Assembly (NCBI GenBank): GCA_038327685.1
Contig: JBBQLH010000059.1
Location: 1 to 25,067 of the forward strand
DNA length: 25,067 bases
From: DASQFQ01 sp038327685
GTDB taxonomy: Bacteria; Actinomycetota; Thermoleophilia; Solirubrobacterales; Solirubrobacteraceae
Reading direction: 5' to 3'
A model generated the notes under the pieces. The model did not search any database. It saw only the letters and a program-made list of their open reading frames with translations, and was not told where the DNA came from. The translations under genes were made by a program, and so were the position numbers. The number at the start of each line of letters is the position of its first letter. Position 1 is the stretch's first letter. Shown here in pieces: positions 1-6,361 of this stretch.

Positions 1-214
1 GGGGCACCAGCACCGTGCCACAACGGCGGCACCGGTCGTCGACCTCGTCCCGTGGTTCGACGCCGGCGACCACACCTTAGTCGGCGAGCATCTGCGTGGC
101 CGCGGTGCGGGCCGCGTACCTGGCCAGACCGTCGAACGGGCCCGACGCTCGCACGACGCCTTCGCCGTCGAGCACCTCGATGGGCGCCAGTCCGGCAACC
201 CGGGCCGTCTCGAG
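1..214. other. Unassigned sequence upstream of truncated glycosyltransferase
   Basis: The plus frame that carries the glycosyltransferase is open across this stretch, but its translation does not resemble the N-terminal half of the family (no nucleotide-binding beta strand, no VPTYNE-like motif). The minus strand has an open frame that enters from about position 230 and ends at a TAA at 77-79; its last residues (GHLETARVAGLAPIEVL and on to TQMLAD) read like the C-terminus of an ordinary protein, but I cannot name it. The two readings suggest that unrelated DNA is joined to the glycosyltransferase near position 228. It could also be a contig-edge artefact. Confidence 0.3.
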
Positions 215-703
215 GTGACCGGCGTCGTGGCCGACTTCTCGCACGACCCCGCCGACCTGCCGCGGTTGCTCGACGCCGCGCGCGACGGCGCCGACGTCGT
301 GCTCGGCTCCCGCTACGTCCCGGGCGCGAGCGTCGAGGGCTGGTCCGTGGACCGGCAGATCCTCTCGCGCGCCGGCGGCCTCTACGCCCGCGCCGTGCTC
401 AGCTCTGACGTGCGCGACCTGACCGGCGGCTTCAAGTGCTTCCGCGCCGACGCGTTGCGCATGATCGGCCTCGACGACCTCGCCTCGGACGGCTACGCCT
501 TCCAGGTCGAGGCGACCTTCCGCGCCGCGCGAGCGGGCCTCCGGATCGAGGAGCTGGCGATCGTCTTCCGCGAGCGGCGGGCGGGCCGGTCGAAGATGTC
601 CCCCGCGATCGCCGCCGAGGCGATCTGGCGGATCCCCGAGATGCGCATCGCGGCCCGGCGCCGCCGCGCGCCGGCGCCTGCGATCAGCACGCAGCCCGGC
701 TGA
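215..703 (+). CDS. Glycosyltransferase family 2, polyprenol-phosphate mannosyltransferase-like, 5'-truncated
   Basis: This is the C-terminal part of a DPM1/Ppm1-like GT2 enzyme, which transfers a sugar from a nucleotide donor to a polyprenyl phosphate at the membrane. The visible family signature is FSHDPADLPRLL, then VVLGSRYVPG, DLTGGFKCFR and GYAFQVE, ending with FRERRAGRSKM. Family members have about 230-250 residues, with roughly 90 residues of nucleotide-binding fold before FSHDP. Here only about 7 residues precede it, and the upstream in-frame sequence is unrelated. The catalytic DxD motif normally reads MDAD just before FSHDP; here the matching residues are VVAD, so its first aspartate is missing. 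The GTG at 215 is only the first usable start. The stop at 701-703 is one base from the next start. The gene is probably non-functional, although its 3' half is intact. Confidence 0.75.
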   Translation: MTGVVADFSHDPADLPRLLDAARDGADVVLGSRYVPGASVEGWSVDRQILSRAGGLYARAVLSSDVRDLTGGFKCFRADALRMIGLDDLASDGYAFQVEATFRAARAGLRIEELAIVFRERRAGRSKMSPAIAAEAIWRIPEMRIAARRRRAPAPAISTQPG

Positions 704-704
704 G

Positions 705-1313
705 ATGGACTACCGCGCGTTCAAGCTCGTCAACGGACTGGCGGGCCATTCGCTGGACGGCGTGTTCAAGCTGCTCGCCACGGACCTGGCCGCGGTCATG
801 ATGGCCCTCGTCGCGCTGGTCTTCCTGGTCCGCTGGTCGCGGCGGCGGGAGGAGCGGCGGGCGGGCGCGCTGCTGAGCACGGTCTCGGCGGCGCTCGCCC
901 TGCTCGCCGTCCAGCCGCTCTCGCACGCCGTCGCGCGGGTGCGCCCCTACGCGGCGCATCCGGGACACGCGCACCTGCTGATCGCGCGCTCGGCGGACTT
1001 CTCCTTCCCGAGCGACCACGCGGTCGGTGCGTTCGCGCTGGCCTTCGGGATCTGGCTCTACGATCGCGCGCTGGGGCGCTGGCTGCTGATGCTCGCGGCG
1101 ATCCTGGCGTTCTCCCGCGTCGTCGCGGGCACGCACTACCCCGGCGACGTGCTGGCCGGCGCGGCGATCGGCGTGGCCGTCCCCGCCGCGCTGTTCGCGC
1201 TGCCGGCCACCCGGCGACTGCTCGAGCGCGCGGCCGAGCGGGCCGGCGGGCTCTGGGACCGCGTGCCGCCGCGCGCGCCGGTGGGCGGCTCCTCGGGCGC
1301 GAGCCGTCCCTGA
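705..1313 (+). CDS. PAP2-family membrane phosphatase (undecaprenyl-diphosphatase-like)
   Basis: A 202-residue integral membrane phosphatase of the PAP2 superfamily, most likely acting on a polyprenyl or phospholipid phosphate outside the membrane. The three motif regions are present: VRP in the first (SHAVARVRP), PSDH in the second (FPSDHAVGAF, with the catalytic histidine), and the third as SRVVAGTHYPGD. The usual lysine of motif 1 is absent, as also happens in BcrC-type members. Hydrophobic segments lie near residues 29-45, 60-75, 105-120 and 128-165. The ATG starts one base after the glycosyltransferase stop, so the two were probably co-transcribed and both fit polyprenyl-phosphate glycan metabolism. 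The substrate cannot be read from sequence. The last roughly 180 bases overlap the tail of the degraded transporter frame on the other strand. Confidence 0.85.
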   Translation: MDYRAFKLVNGLAGHSLDGVFKLLATDLAAVMMALVALVFLVRWSRRREERRAGALLSTVSAALALLAVQPLSHAVARVRPYAAHPGHAHLLIARSADFSFPSDHAVGAFALAFGIWLYDRALGRWLLMLAAILAFSRVVAGTHYPGDVLAGAAIGVAVPAALFALPATRRLLERAAERAGGLWDRVPPRAPVGGSSGASRP

Positions 1314-1676
1314 GCGCGGGCGAGCGTCAGCCCCGCGACCACCGCGAGGGCGAACGCCATGATGTGAATCGCCGCGAAGGCGGGGGCCGCCCCGAGCGGC
1401 TCGCCGAAGACGAGCAGGCCGATCGCGATCGCGACCCCGTTCGTGGCCCCGGTCATCATCGCGATCACCGGGCGCGACGTGCAGCGCCGAGCCGAGGACG
1501 CCGGCCACCGCGCCCACGAGCCAGAGGCGGGAGCGCAACAGCCCCGTGAACGTGATCAGCGGCCGGCGGAGATCGACCGACGGGGCGCCGCGCGAGCCGG
1601 CGTGCTGGAGCAGGTAGGAGCCGTTGAGCGCGACGGAGGCGAGGACGGCCAGTCCGAGTCCGAGGATCAGCACCAT
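1136..1676 (-). pseudogene. DMT-family (EamA-like) transporter, internally deleted and frameshifted
   Basis: The ATG at 1676 opens a typical DMT N-terminus: a hydrophobic first helix followed by NGSYLLQHAG, then a second helix ending GSALHVA, about 68 residues in all. The frame then turns into arginine/aspartate-rich nonsense. In another frame, from about 1477 down, a membrane C-terminus appears: VIAMMTGATNGVAIAIG, LLVFGEPLG and a final helix ending LTLARAQGRL. Intact members have about 280 residues; roughly 150 residues and most central helices are missing, and the two ends are out of frame at about 1478-1486. The second frame runs on to a stop at 1136, antisense to the PAP2 gene, so the natural stop is probably lost as well. 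This is best read as a deletion remnant of a small-molecule exporter. A sequencing frameshift alone would not explain the missing middle. Confidence 0.7.
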
Positions 1677-1757
1677 GGACCGCAGCGTCGCGGCCGATCA
1701 TGAGGCGACCATGAAGCGTTCTTCACGCTTTGCCGGCTTTCGGTCGATGCACTCTGC

Positions 1758-2981
1758 GTGCGCATCAGAACGACCACCGTGTTGAAGTCCTTCTCGACCT
1801 GGGTGGTCGTTGTCGCCTTCGTGCTCGCGTTCGTCTCGATCGCTGTCGTAACGACCTTGCAGCAGAGGGCGAGCACCGCCCGCGACGCCCAGGTCACACT
1901 CGGCCAGGTCGAGCGCGACGTCGACGCCCTTCAGAGCATCCCGTTCGACGCCAATGGACAGGGCGCCGCGGCGCAGGCGAAGGTTCGGGTGCCCCTGCGG
2001 GAGAGCGAGCACCGGATCGAGAACCGCATCGCCCAGCTGCGCCGCGACCACGCCACCACCCACCTCGCCGACGCGCTGGTGCCCTACCGGGCGAACATCG
2101 CCACGCTCGACCAGATCGAGGGCCACGTGGCACGCGGTGAGAACGCCCAGGCCGACCGGCTGGGACCGATCGCCGGAGCCACGCAGGCCCGGATCGGACT
2201 CGAGCTCAGCGAAGCGGGGACGGACTACCAGCGCCGCGCGTCACGGGCGCTCGAGCTGGCGATGCTCGGCTCTGCCTTCATGATCCTCGCGCTCGTCTCG
2301 CTGTTCGCCGTCTTCTACCTCCGCTCGCACACGGCCCACGCGCGGGCCCAGCGGCTGGCTCGCGAGAACGAGCGGCTGCTGGTCGAGGACTCCCAGCTCC
2401 AGGTCATCCAGCGCCTCGCGCTCGCGGCCGAGTACCGCGACGACGACACCGGCCAGCACACGCGCCGGGTCGGCGAGCTCGCGACGCGGATCGGCGAGGC
2501 GCTCCTCATGCCGGACGACAAGCTCGTGCTGCTGCGGCAGGCGGCGCCCCTGCACGACGTCGGCAAGATCGCCATCCCGGACAGCATCCTGCTCAAGCCC
2601 GGACCGCTCACGGCCCCGGAGTTCGAACGGATGAAGACCCACACGACACGCGGCGCCGCGATACTCAGCGGGCACGGGTTCGCGCTGCTGGAGATGGCCA
2701 AGAAGATCGCGCTGACGCACCACGAACGCTGGGACGGCGCCGGCTACCCCGCCGGGCTCGCCGGGCCCGCGATCCCGTTCGTCGGCCGCATCGTCGCCAT
2801 CGCCGACGTCTTCGATGCACTCACCCACATCCGGCCCTACAAGGACGCATGGAGCGTGGAAGACGCGGCGAGGGAGATCACTTCCCAGAGCGGGCTCCAG
2901 TTCGACCCCGACATCGTCGCGGCGTTCCTGCGCGTACTGCCGGCCCAGACGCCGGAACCGCCCGTCCTGATCACGACGTAG
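1758..2981 (+). CDS. Membrane-anchored HD-GYP domain protein (probable cyclic-di-GMP phosphodiesterase)
   Basis: A 407-residue sensor-type protein. One transmembrane helix lies at about residues 14-33 and a second at about 166-188, enclosing a helical extracytoplasmic domain of about 130 residues. A short coiled linker (195-215) leads to the HD-GYP domain at about 216-395. Metal and active-site residues are all visible: H234 in GQHTRR, H266-D267 in HDVGK, H295, H321-H322 in HHERWDG, G329-Y330-P331 in GYP, and ADVFDALT. With the GYP triad intact, hydrolysis of cyclic-di-GMP is the expected activity. The outer domain has no recognisable ligand fold. GTG at 1758 is the start that keeps the basic residues before the first helix. 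It is followed after 8 bases by a convergent regulator gene. Confidence 0.9.
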   Translation: MRIRTTTVLKSFSTWVVVVAFVLAFVSIAVVTTLQQRASTARDAQVTLGQVERDVDALQSIPFDANGQGAAAQAKVRVPLRESEHRIENRIAQLRRDHATTHLADALVPYRANIATLDQIEGHVARGENAQADRLGPIAGATQARIGLELSEAGTDYQRRASRALELAMLGSAFMILALVSLFAVFYLRSHTAHARAQRLARENERLLVEDSQLQVIQRLALAAEYRDDDTGQHTRRVGELATRIGEALLMPDDKLVLLRQAAPLHDVGKIAIPDSILLKPGPLTAPEFERMKTHTTRGAAILSGHGFALLEMAKKIALTHHERWDGAGYPAGLAGPAIPFVGRIVAIADVFDALTHIRPYKDAWSVEDAAREITSQSGLQFDPDIVAAFLRVLPAQTPEPPVLITT

Positions 2982-2989
2982 GCGGCGGC

Positions 2990-3643
2990 TCACCTGGCCC
3001 AGGCGGGCGGGAGCTCGTGGCGGTGCCGGAGGCGGGTCGCGGCGGCGGGGTCGTCGGCGTCCTGGACCGTGAGGCGGGCGGCCTCGAAGAGCATCATCAC
3101 CAGCGCGACGTCCTTCGTCTCGGTGGCGTGGGGATTGCGTTCCATGCGTTCCTTCGCGCCCGCTTCGATGCGGTCGACCTGGACCAGCAGGCGCAGGCAG
3201 GCGCGCGAGAGCTCGCTGTAGCCGCGGGCGTCGAGACGCACCGCGGTGCGGGTGAGGTGGGCGTTGCCGTGATCGAAGCCGCCGGCGGCCGAGGCGGCGC
3301 GGGCGTAGGCGTCGATCGTCTGCAGCGAGGAGGCGACGGCGGCCTGCTTGGCGATCGGCGGGGCGGCGGCCCACGCTTCATCGGAGACGCGCGGGCGGGC
3401 GTTGGAGCGGTAGTGGTGCTCGACGGCGCCGCGCACGCGGGTCTGGCGGACGAGCTCGATCAGCCCCATCCGCTCCAGGGTGCGCACGTGGTAGGCGACG
3501 GTCCCGAGCGTCGCGTCGAGCCAGCCGGCGAGCTCGACCGGGCTGGCGGTGCGCTCGTCGAGCAACGCGAGGATGCGCACCCGCAGCGGATGGCTCATCG
3601 CCTTCACGTATCGCGGATCGTCGATGGTCGTGATCGGCGGCAT
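2990..3643 (-). CDS. ArsR-type winged-helix transcriptional regulator
   Basis: A 217-residue DNA-binding protein. Residues about 8-90 form an ArsR/HTH_20-type winged helix: DDPRYVKAMSHPLRVRIL is a typical first helix, VELAGWLDATLGTVAYHVRTL is the helix-turn-helix, and a wing with VRGAVEHHY follows. The remaining 125 residues are mostly helical and contain no metal-binding cysteine pair, so metal sensing is not indicated. They may form a dimerisation or ligand-binding part. Start at ATG 3643. It is divergent from the 3745 gene pair across 101 bases and may control that pair, but no clear operator palindrome stands out there. It converges on the HD-GYP gene. Confidence 0.85.
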   Translation of the reverse strand: MPPITTIDDPRYVKAMSHPLRVRILALLDERTASPVELAGWLDATLGTVAYHVRTLERMGLIELVRQTRVRGAVEHHYRSNARPRVSDEAWAAAPPIAKQAAVASSLQTIDAYARAASAAGGFDHGNAHLTRTAVRLDARGYSELSRACLRLLVQVDRIEAGAKERMERNPHATETKDVALVMMLFEAARLTVQDADDPAAATRLRHRHELPPAWAR

Positions 3644-3744
3644 CAGTCAAGCAAGCGTAATTGGTCGACGAGTCCTTCTTCTTCCCGTCTGGACGGACGT
3701 TGCAGATCCGCGGCTCGGGCTCAAGTCCGTAATCTCGTCCGCAC

Positions 3745-4044
3745 GTGTCCGCTCCCGATCCCCTCGACCAGCTCTCGTCGGAAGAGCTGCACGACATCGC
3801 GGTGCGCCACGCGCTCCGCCACGTCGATGCCGGCTTCTTCTGGCAGCTGCTGAAGATCCTGCCCGCCGCGGAGGTCGCGGCCGGCGAGCCCGAGGAGGCG
3901 GAGCTCGACATCTTCACCCTGCGCGGCCATCTCGACGACCTCACCGACTCCGGGCGGGGTGAGATCGCTGAGTCGCTGCGCCCGTTCTACCTCGACTACC
4001 TGCACCGCCACGAGGTCCAGCCACCTGAGGGGGAGAGCCGTTGA
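3745..4044 (+). CDS. Conserved hypothetical protein, 99 residues
   Basis: A short acidic, soluble, mostly helical protein with no signal peptide, membrane segment, cysteine pair or recognisable domain. It begins at GTG 3745 and contains the helices LSSEELHDIAVRHALRH and GFFWQLLKILPAAE. Its TGA stop (4042-4044) overlaps the TTG start of the VOC gene (4041) in the sequence TTGA, so translation of the two is probably coupled. That overlap and normal codon use support a real gene. The function is unknown; the coupling suggests a partner or accessory of the VOC protein. Confidence 0.7.
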   Translation: MSAPDPLDQLSSEELHDIAVRHALRHVDAGFFWQLLKILPAAEVAAGEPEEAELDIFTLRGHLDDLTDSGRGEIAESLRPFYLDYLHRHEVQPPEGESR

Positions 4045-4451
4045 GCCGCCGCTACGTCCACACCTGCCTGCGTGTCCGCGACCCGGCGGCATCGGTCCGC
4101 TTCTACGCCGCCCTCGGCTTCGAGCCGCGCGGGCGCCTGAGCTTCTCCTCCGCCTACAACCTCTACCTCGGGCTGCCCGGCGACGGCGACGTGCTCGAGC
4201 TGACGGTCAACCGCGGGCAGGAGGAGCCCTATGACCTCGGCACGGGCTACAACCACATGGCCGTCTCGGTCGACGACATCCACGCGGCGCTCGCCGACCT
4301 CGAGCCGCTCGGGGTGCAGCCGGAGAAGCCGCCCTACCACCCGGGCGACCGCGACGAGCTGCCGCTGATCGCCTTCGTCGCCGATCCCGACGGCTACCGC
4401 ATCGAGCTGATCGAGGGCGAGTTCTCCACGCCACAGGATCCGGAGGATTGA
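4041..4451 (+). CDS. VOC-family metalloprotein, glyoxalase I-like
   Basis: A 136-residue vicinal-oxygen-chelate fold protein with two beta-alpha-beta-beta-beta modules. The four residues at glyoxalase I metal positions are present: H7 (YVHTCLRV), E53 (VLELTVN), H72 (YNHMAVSV) and E122 (YRIELIE). The general sequence (DPAASVRFYAALGFEP and VADPDGYRIELIE) is very close to lactoylglutathione lyases. Because actinobacteria generally lack glutathione, the natural thiol or substrate may differ, and the family also includes isomerases and dioxygenases. TTG at 4041 is chosen because it overlaps the upstream stop and keeps H7. A stem-loop follows 18 bases after the stop. Confidence 0.85.
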   Translation: MSRRYVHTCLRVRDPAASVRFYAALGFEPRGRLSFSSAYNLYLGLPGDGDVLELTVNRGQEEPYDLGTGYNHMAVSVDDIHAALADLEPLGVQPEKPPYHPGDRDELPLIAFVADPDGYRIELIEGEFSTPQDPED

Positions 4452-4468
4452 TCGCCTCAGACGCTGCC

Positions 4469-4500
4469 GATCGGGGAATCAAGGAGAACCATCCCCGATC
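4469..4500 (+). terminator. Stem-loop after the VOC gene, possible terminator
   Basis: Perfect 9-bp arms GATCGGGGA (4469-4477) and TCCCCGATC (4492-4500) enclose a 14-base loop, starting 18 bases after the VOC stop. There is no T-run after it, so classic intrinsic termination is uncertain. Confidence 0.45.
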
Positions 4501-4533
4501 AATGGAGTGCAGCGAGGCCCGCCCACAGCAGCC

Positions 4534-4640
4534 GCAGTGCAGCGTCGCGTTCAGGGCGACGCCGTCGAGGGCGCGACCCGAGGTGGGCAGCGCGCCGTGC
4601 TCGTGCTCGTGGGCGTGGCAGCGGGGTCCATCGCTGGCCC
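4534..4640 (-). pseudogene. Possible remnant of a DUF4396-like metal-associated membrane protein
   Basis: One minus-strand frame reads CHAHEHEHGALP, then LDGVALNATLHC, without any start codon and without continuing into membrane helices. DUF4396 proteins commonly carry a histidine-rich N-terminus and then ATLHCLTGCAIGE before their helices. Here the match stops right after ATLHC, where GCCGRASL follows and no hydrophobic sequence is present. This looks like the 5' end of such a gene whose rest is lost. A copper-type operator sits immediately upstream, which fits. The identification rests on about 30 residues and is tentative. Confidence 0.3.
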
Positions 4641-4643
4641 CGT

Positions 4644-4662
4644 TATACCCCCACCGGGTAGA
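4644..4662 (-). promoter_or_regulatory. CsoR-like operator candidate
   Basis: The plus strand carries TACCC (4646-4650), CCACC, then GGGTA (4656-4660) with AT-rich flanks on the left side. This interrupted palindrome of C/G tracts bounded by TA resembles CsoR/RicR-type copper-repressor sites. It lies just upstream, on the minus strand, of the histidine-rich remnant. No csoR gene is present in the window. Confidence 0.4.
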
Positions 4663-4674
4663 TGACGCCGCGGC

Positions 4675-4821
4675 TCAGTAGCCGCTCGGCTTGGACTTCG
4701 TCGCCGCCGGGGTGCTCGACGCCTTCTTGCCGCTGCTCCCACTGTCGCTGCCGCAGCCCCCTGCGGCGAGCAGCGCGACGACCGCGAGGAGCACGCTGCC
4801 GTGCCTGAGCTTGTCGATCAT
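4675..4821 (-). CDS. Small putative lipoprotein, 48 residues
   Basis: A short minus-strand gene from ATG 4821 to TGA 4675-4677. Residues 1-22 form a signal sequence: a basic start (MIDKLRHG), a hydrophobic core (VLLAVVALLAA) and then GGC, giving a lipid-modified cysteine at position 23. The position three residues before it is alanine rather than leucine, so the lipobox is imperfect. The mature part is only about 26 residues, rich in Ser, Gly, Lys and Pro, and would act as a short tether or surface peptide. It is divergent from the secreted protein gene at 4927. The function is unknown. It could also be the 5' relic of a longer lipoprotein. Confidence 0.55.
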   Translation of the reverse strand: MIDKLRHGSVLLAVVALLAAGGCGSDSGSSGKKASSTPAATKSKPSGY

Positions 4822-4926
4822 CACGGCGTGGTACGCAGCGGGAGCCCGCCCGGTTGGATCGCGGGCCGAACCCGGCGGCCTGCGGCTGCGTAGCTCCTCG
4901 TCCAGCCCCTATCGGAGGAGAGGACG

Positions 4927-5436
4927 ATGCGGAGAGCATTCGGAGTACTGGTCGCGCTGGTGGCGTTGGGCGCCCTCGTCGTGCAGTCGAGCTCGGCCCA
5001 TTCCCATTCCTCGAGCCGGACCCTGCTCGAGTTCGACACCATGGCCCCGGTGGTGGAGCCGTTCACCGGCTCCGCGCACCCCGTGCGCGGCACCAGCGGT
5101 GGAGGGGTCCCGTGGGAGCTCGATCGCGCCTCCGGCGAGCTGCGCTCCGACGGCCGGCTGCAGATCAGGGTCCGAGGCCTCGTGCTGGCCCGCCGCGCGC
5201 CCGTCCCGCCCGCCGGGCAGGGCACCAACCCGGTGCCGCAGTTCCGCGCACGCGTGAACTGCCTGACGCCCGCCTCGCCCGACCAGGGCGTGAACGTCGA
5301 CACCGGCCCGGTCCCGGCTTCGCCGCAGGGCGACGCGAGGATCAAGACGGAGATCGCGCTCCCCAAGCCGTGCATCGCGCCGATCGTGTTCGTGACGTCC
5401 CCGACCGGCGCGTGGTTCGCCGCCACGGGCCGGTAG
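4927..5436 (+). CDS. Secreted protein of unknown function
   Basis: A 169-residue protein with a clear Sec signal peptide (MRRAFGVLVALVALGALVV, cleavage probably after SSAHS or near residue 24). An excellent ribosome binding site, GGAGGAGAGG, lies 4-13 bases before the ATG and fixes the start. The mature part looks beta-rich: GGVPWELDRASGELRSDGRLQIRVRGLVL, an RARVNC segment and a KPCIAPIVFV segment. The two cysteines (in RVNCL and KPCI) probably form a disulfide. Such proteins are widespread in actinobacteria without known function. It ends 7 bases before the convergent queuosine-salvage gene. Confidence 0.75.
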   Translation: MRRAFGVLVALVALGALVVQSSSAHSHSSSRTLLEFDTMAPVVEPFTGSAHPVRGTSGGGVPWELDRASGELRSDGRLQIRVRGLVLARRAPVPPAGQGTNPVPQFRARVNCLTPASPDQGVNVDTGPVPASPQGDARIKTEIALPKPCIAPIVFVTSPTGAWFAATGR

Positions 5437-5443
5437 GCCGAGC

Positions 5444-6322
5444 TCAGTAGAAGACCGTCTCGGTGAGATGGGCCGGGCGCTCGCTGTAGGGCGGCGCCTG
5501 GCCCCGGTTCCAGAGCCAGTTGTCGAGCGTCCGCGGCGGCACGCCGAGCGGTTGCGCCAGCCGCTCGCAGGCGTGCACGGCGCACGCCCGGATCTCGCGC
5601 TCCATCGCGCTGCCGGGCGCGAGCGGGTGGCCGGCGTCGACGAGCGCCGCGAGCTCGGGCGCGTAGGAGAGGACGCCGTCGAGGCGCAGGACGTGGGGGA
5701 GGAGGTTGTCGGCGAAGACGGTCAGCGCGTCGATGTCCGGGTAGGCGGCGACGCCGGCGAGCACGAGGTCGTTCGCGGTGATCTGCGCGCGCTTCCAGAA
5801 CCCGCGGTCGTCGAAGAACGGCATCGCGGCCGCCAGCGCTCGTGCGAGCGCGTCGGCGGAGCCTCCGGCCGCGTCGAGCGCCTCCAGCGCCGTCCGGTCG
5901 CCGAGCCAGCCGCCGAGCTGGTTGAGCGCCCGGGCGTAGAGCTCCATCAGCGGGTGGGCGCCGGGCTGGTCGAGGACGGCGGCGACCGCTGCGGGGTCGA
6001 GCCGGCGGAGCTCGTCCGCGGTCCACGGCTCGCCGCGCGTGCGCGCGTGCTGCGTGAGACGGCGGGTGATCGTCGTGGTTGGTGACTCGCCCGGCCGGCG
6101 CCGGAGCGTGGGGAACCAGCCGGAGCCGAAGTTGACGGCGTCGAGGATGAGGACGGAGCGCGCGACATGCTCCGGCGAGGCGTCGAGCAGGTGCAGCCCG
6201 GCGTCGAGCCCCGCCACGCCCGGCGCCACGGCGGCTGCCTCCACCTCGATCCCCACCCAGCGTGCCGACCGCGCGATCGCGGCGCAGTGGCCGCGCACCT
6301 CGTCGTAGACGGCGGCGGCCAT
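5444..6322 (-). CDS. Queuosine salvage protein, DUF2419 family (queuosine 5'-phosphate N-glycosylase-like)
   Basis: A 292-residue protein of the DUF2419/Q-salvage family, whose characterised eukaryotic and bacterial members release queuine from queuosine 5'-phosphate so that the base can be reused for tRNA modification. Visible family landmarks are ILDAVNFGSGWFP near residues 58-70, a central YARALNQLGGWLGD segment, DRGFWKRAQITANDL, and LTVFADNLLPHVLRLDGVLSY with its aspartate in the putative ribose-binding region. The protein ends with the usual Tyr-terminated tail (HLTETVFY). The length fits the family. ATG at 6322 is followed by VYDEVRGHC. It is divergent, 39 bases apart, from a substrate-binding lipoprotein gene. 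No tgt or other queuosine gene is in the window. Confidence 0.8.
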   Translation of the reverse strand: MAAAVYDEVRGHCAAIARSARWVGIEVEAAAVAPGVAGLDAGLHLLDASPEHVARSVLILDAVNFGSGWFPTLRRRPGESPTTTITRRLTQHARTRGEPWTADELRRLDPAAVAAVLDQPGAHPLMELYARALNQLGGWLGDRTALEALDAAGGSADALARALAAAMPFFDDRGFWKRAQITANDLVLAGVAAYPDIDALTVFADNLLPHVLRLDGVLSYAPELAALVDAGHPLAPGSAMEREIRACAVHACERLAQPLGVPPRTLDNWLWNRGQAPPYSERPAHLTETVFY

Positions 6323-6361
6323 GGCCGCAGCGTACGGCGCTGCGCTATCACTGCGCGCGCC

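Noticed and set aside
5468..6085. A 205-codon plus-strand open frame opposite the queuosine-salvage gene
   Set aside because: It is Arg/Gly/Val-rich with no motif, and the minus strand carries a recognisable family protein over the same bases.
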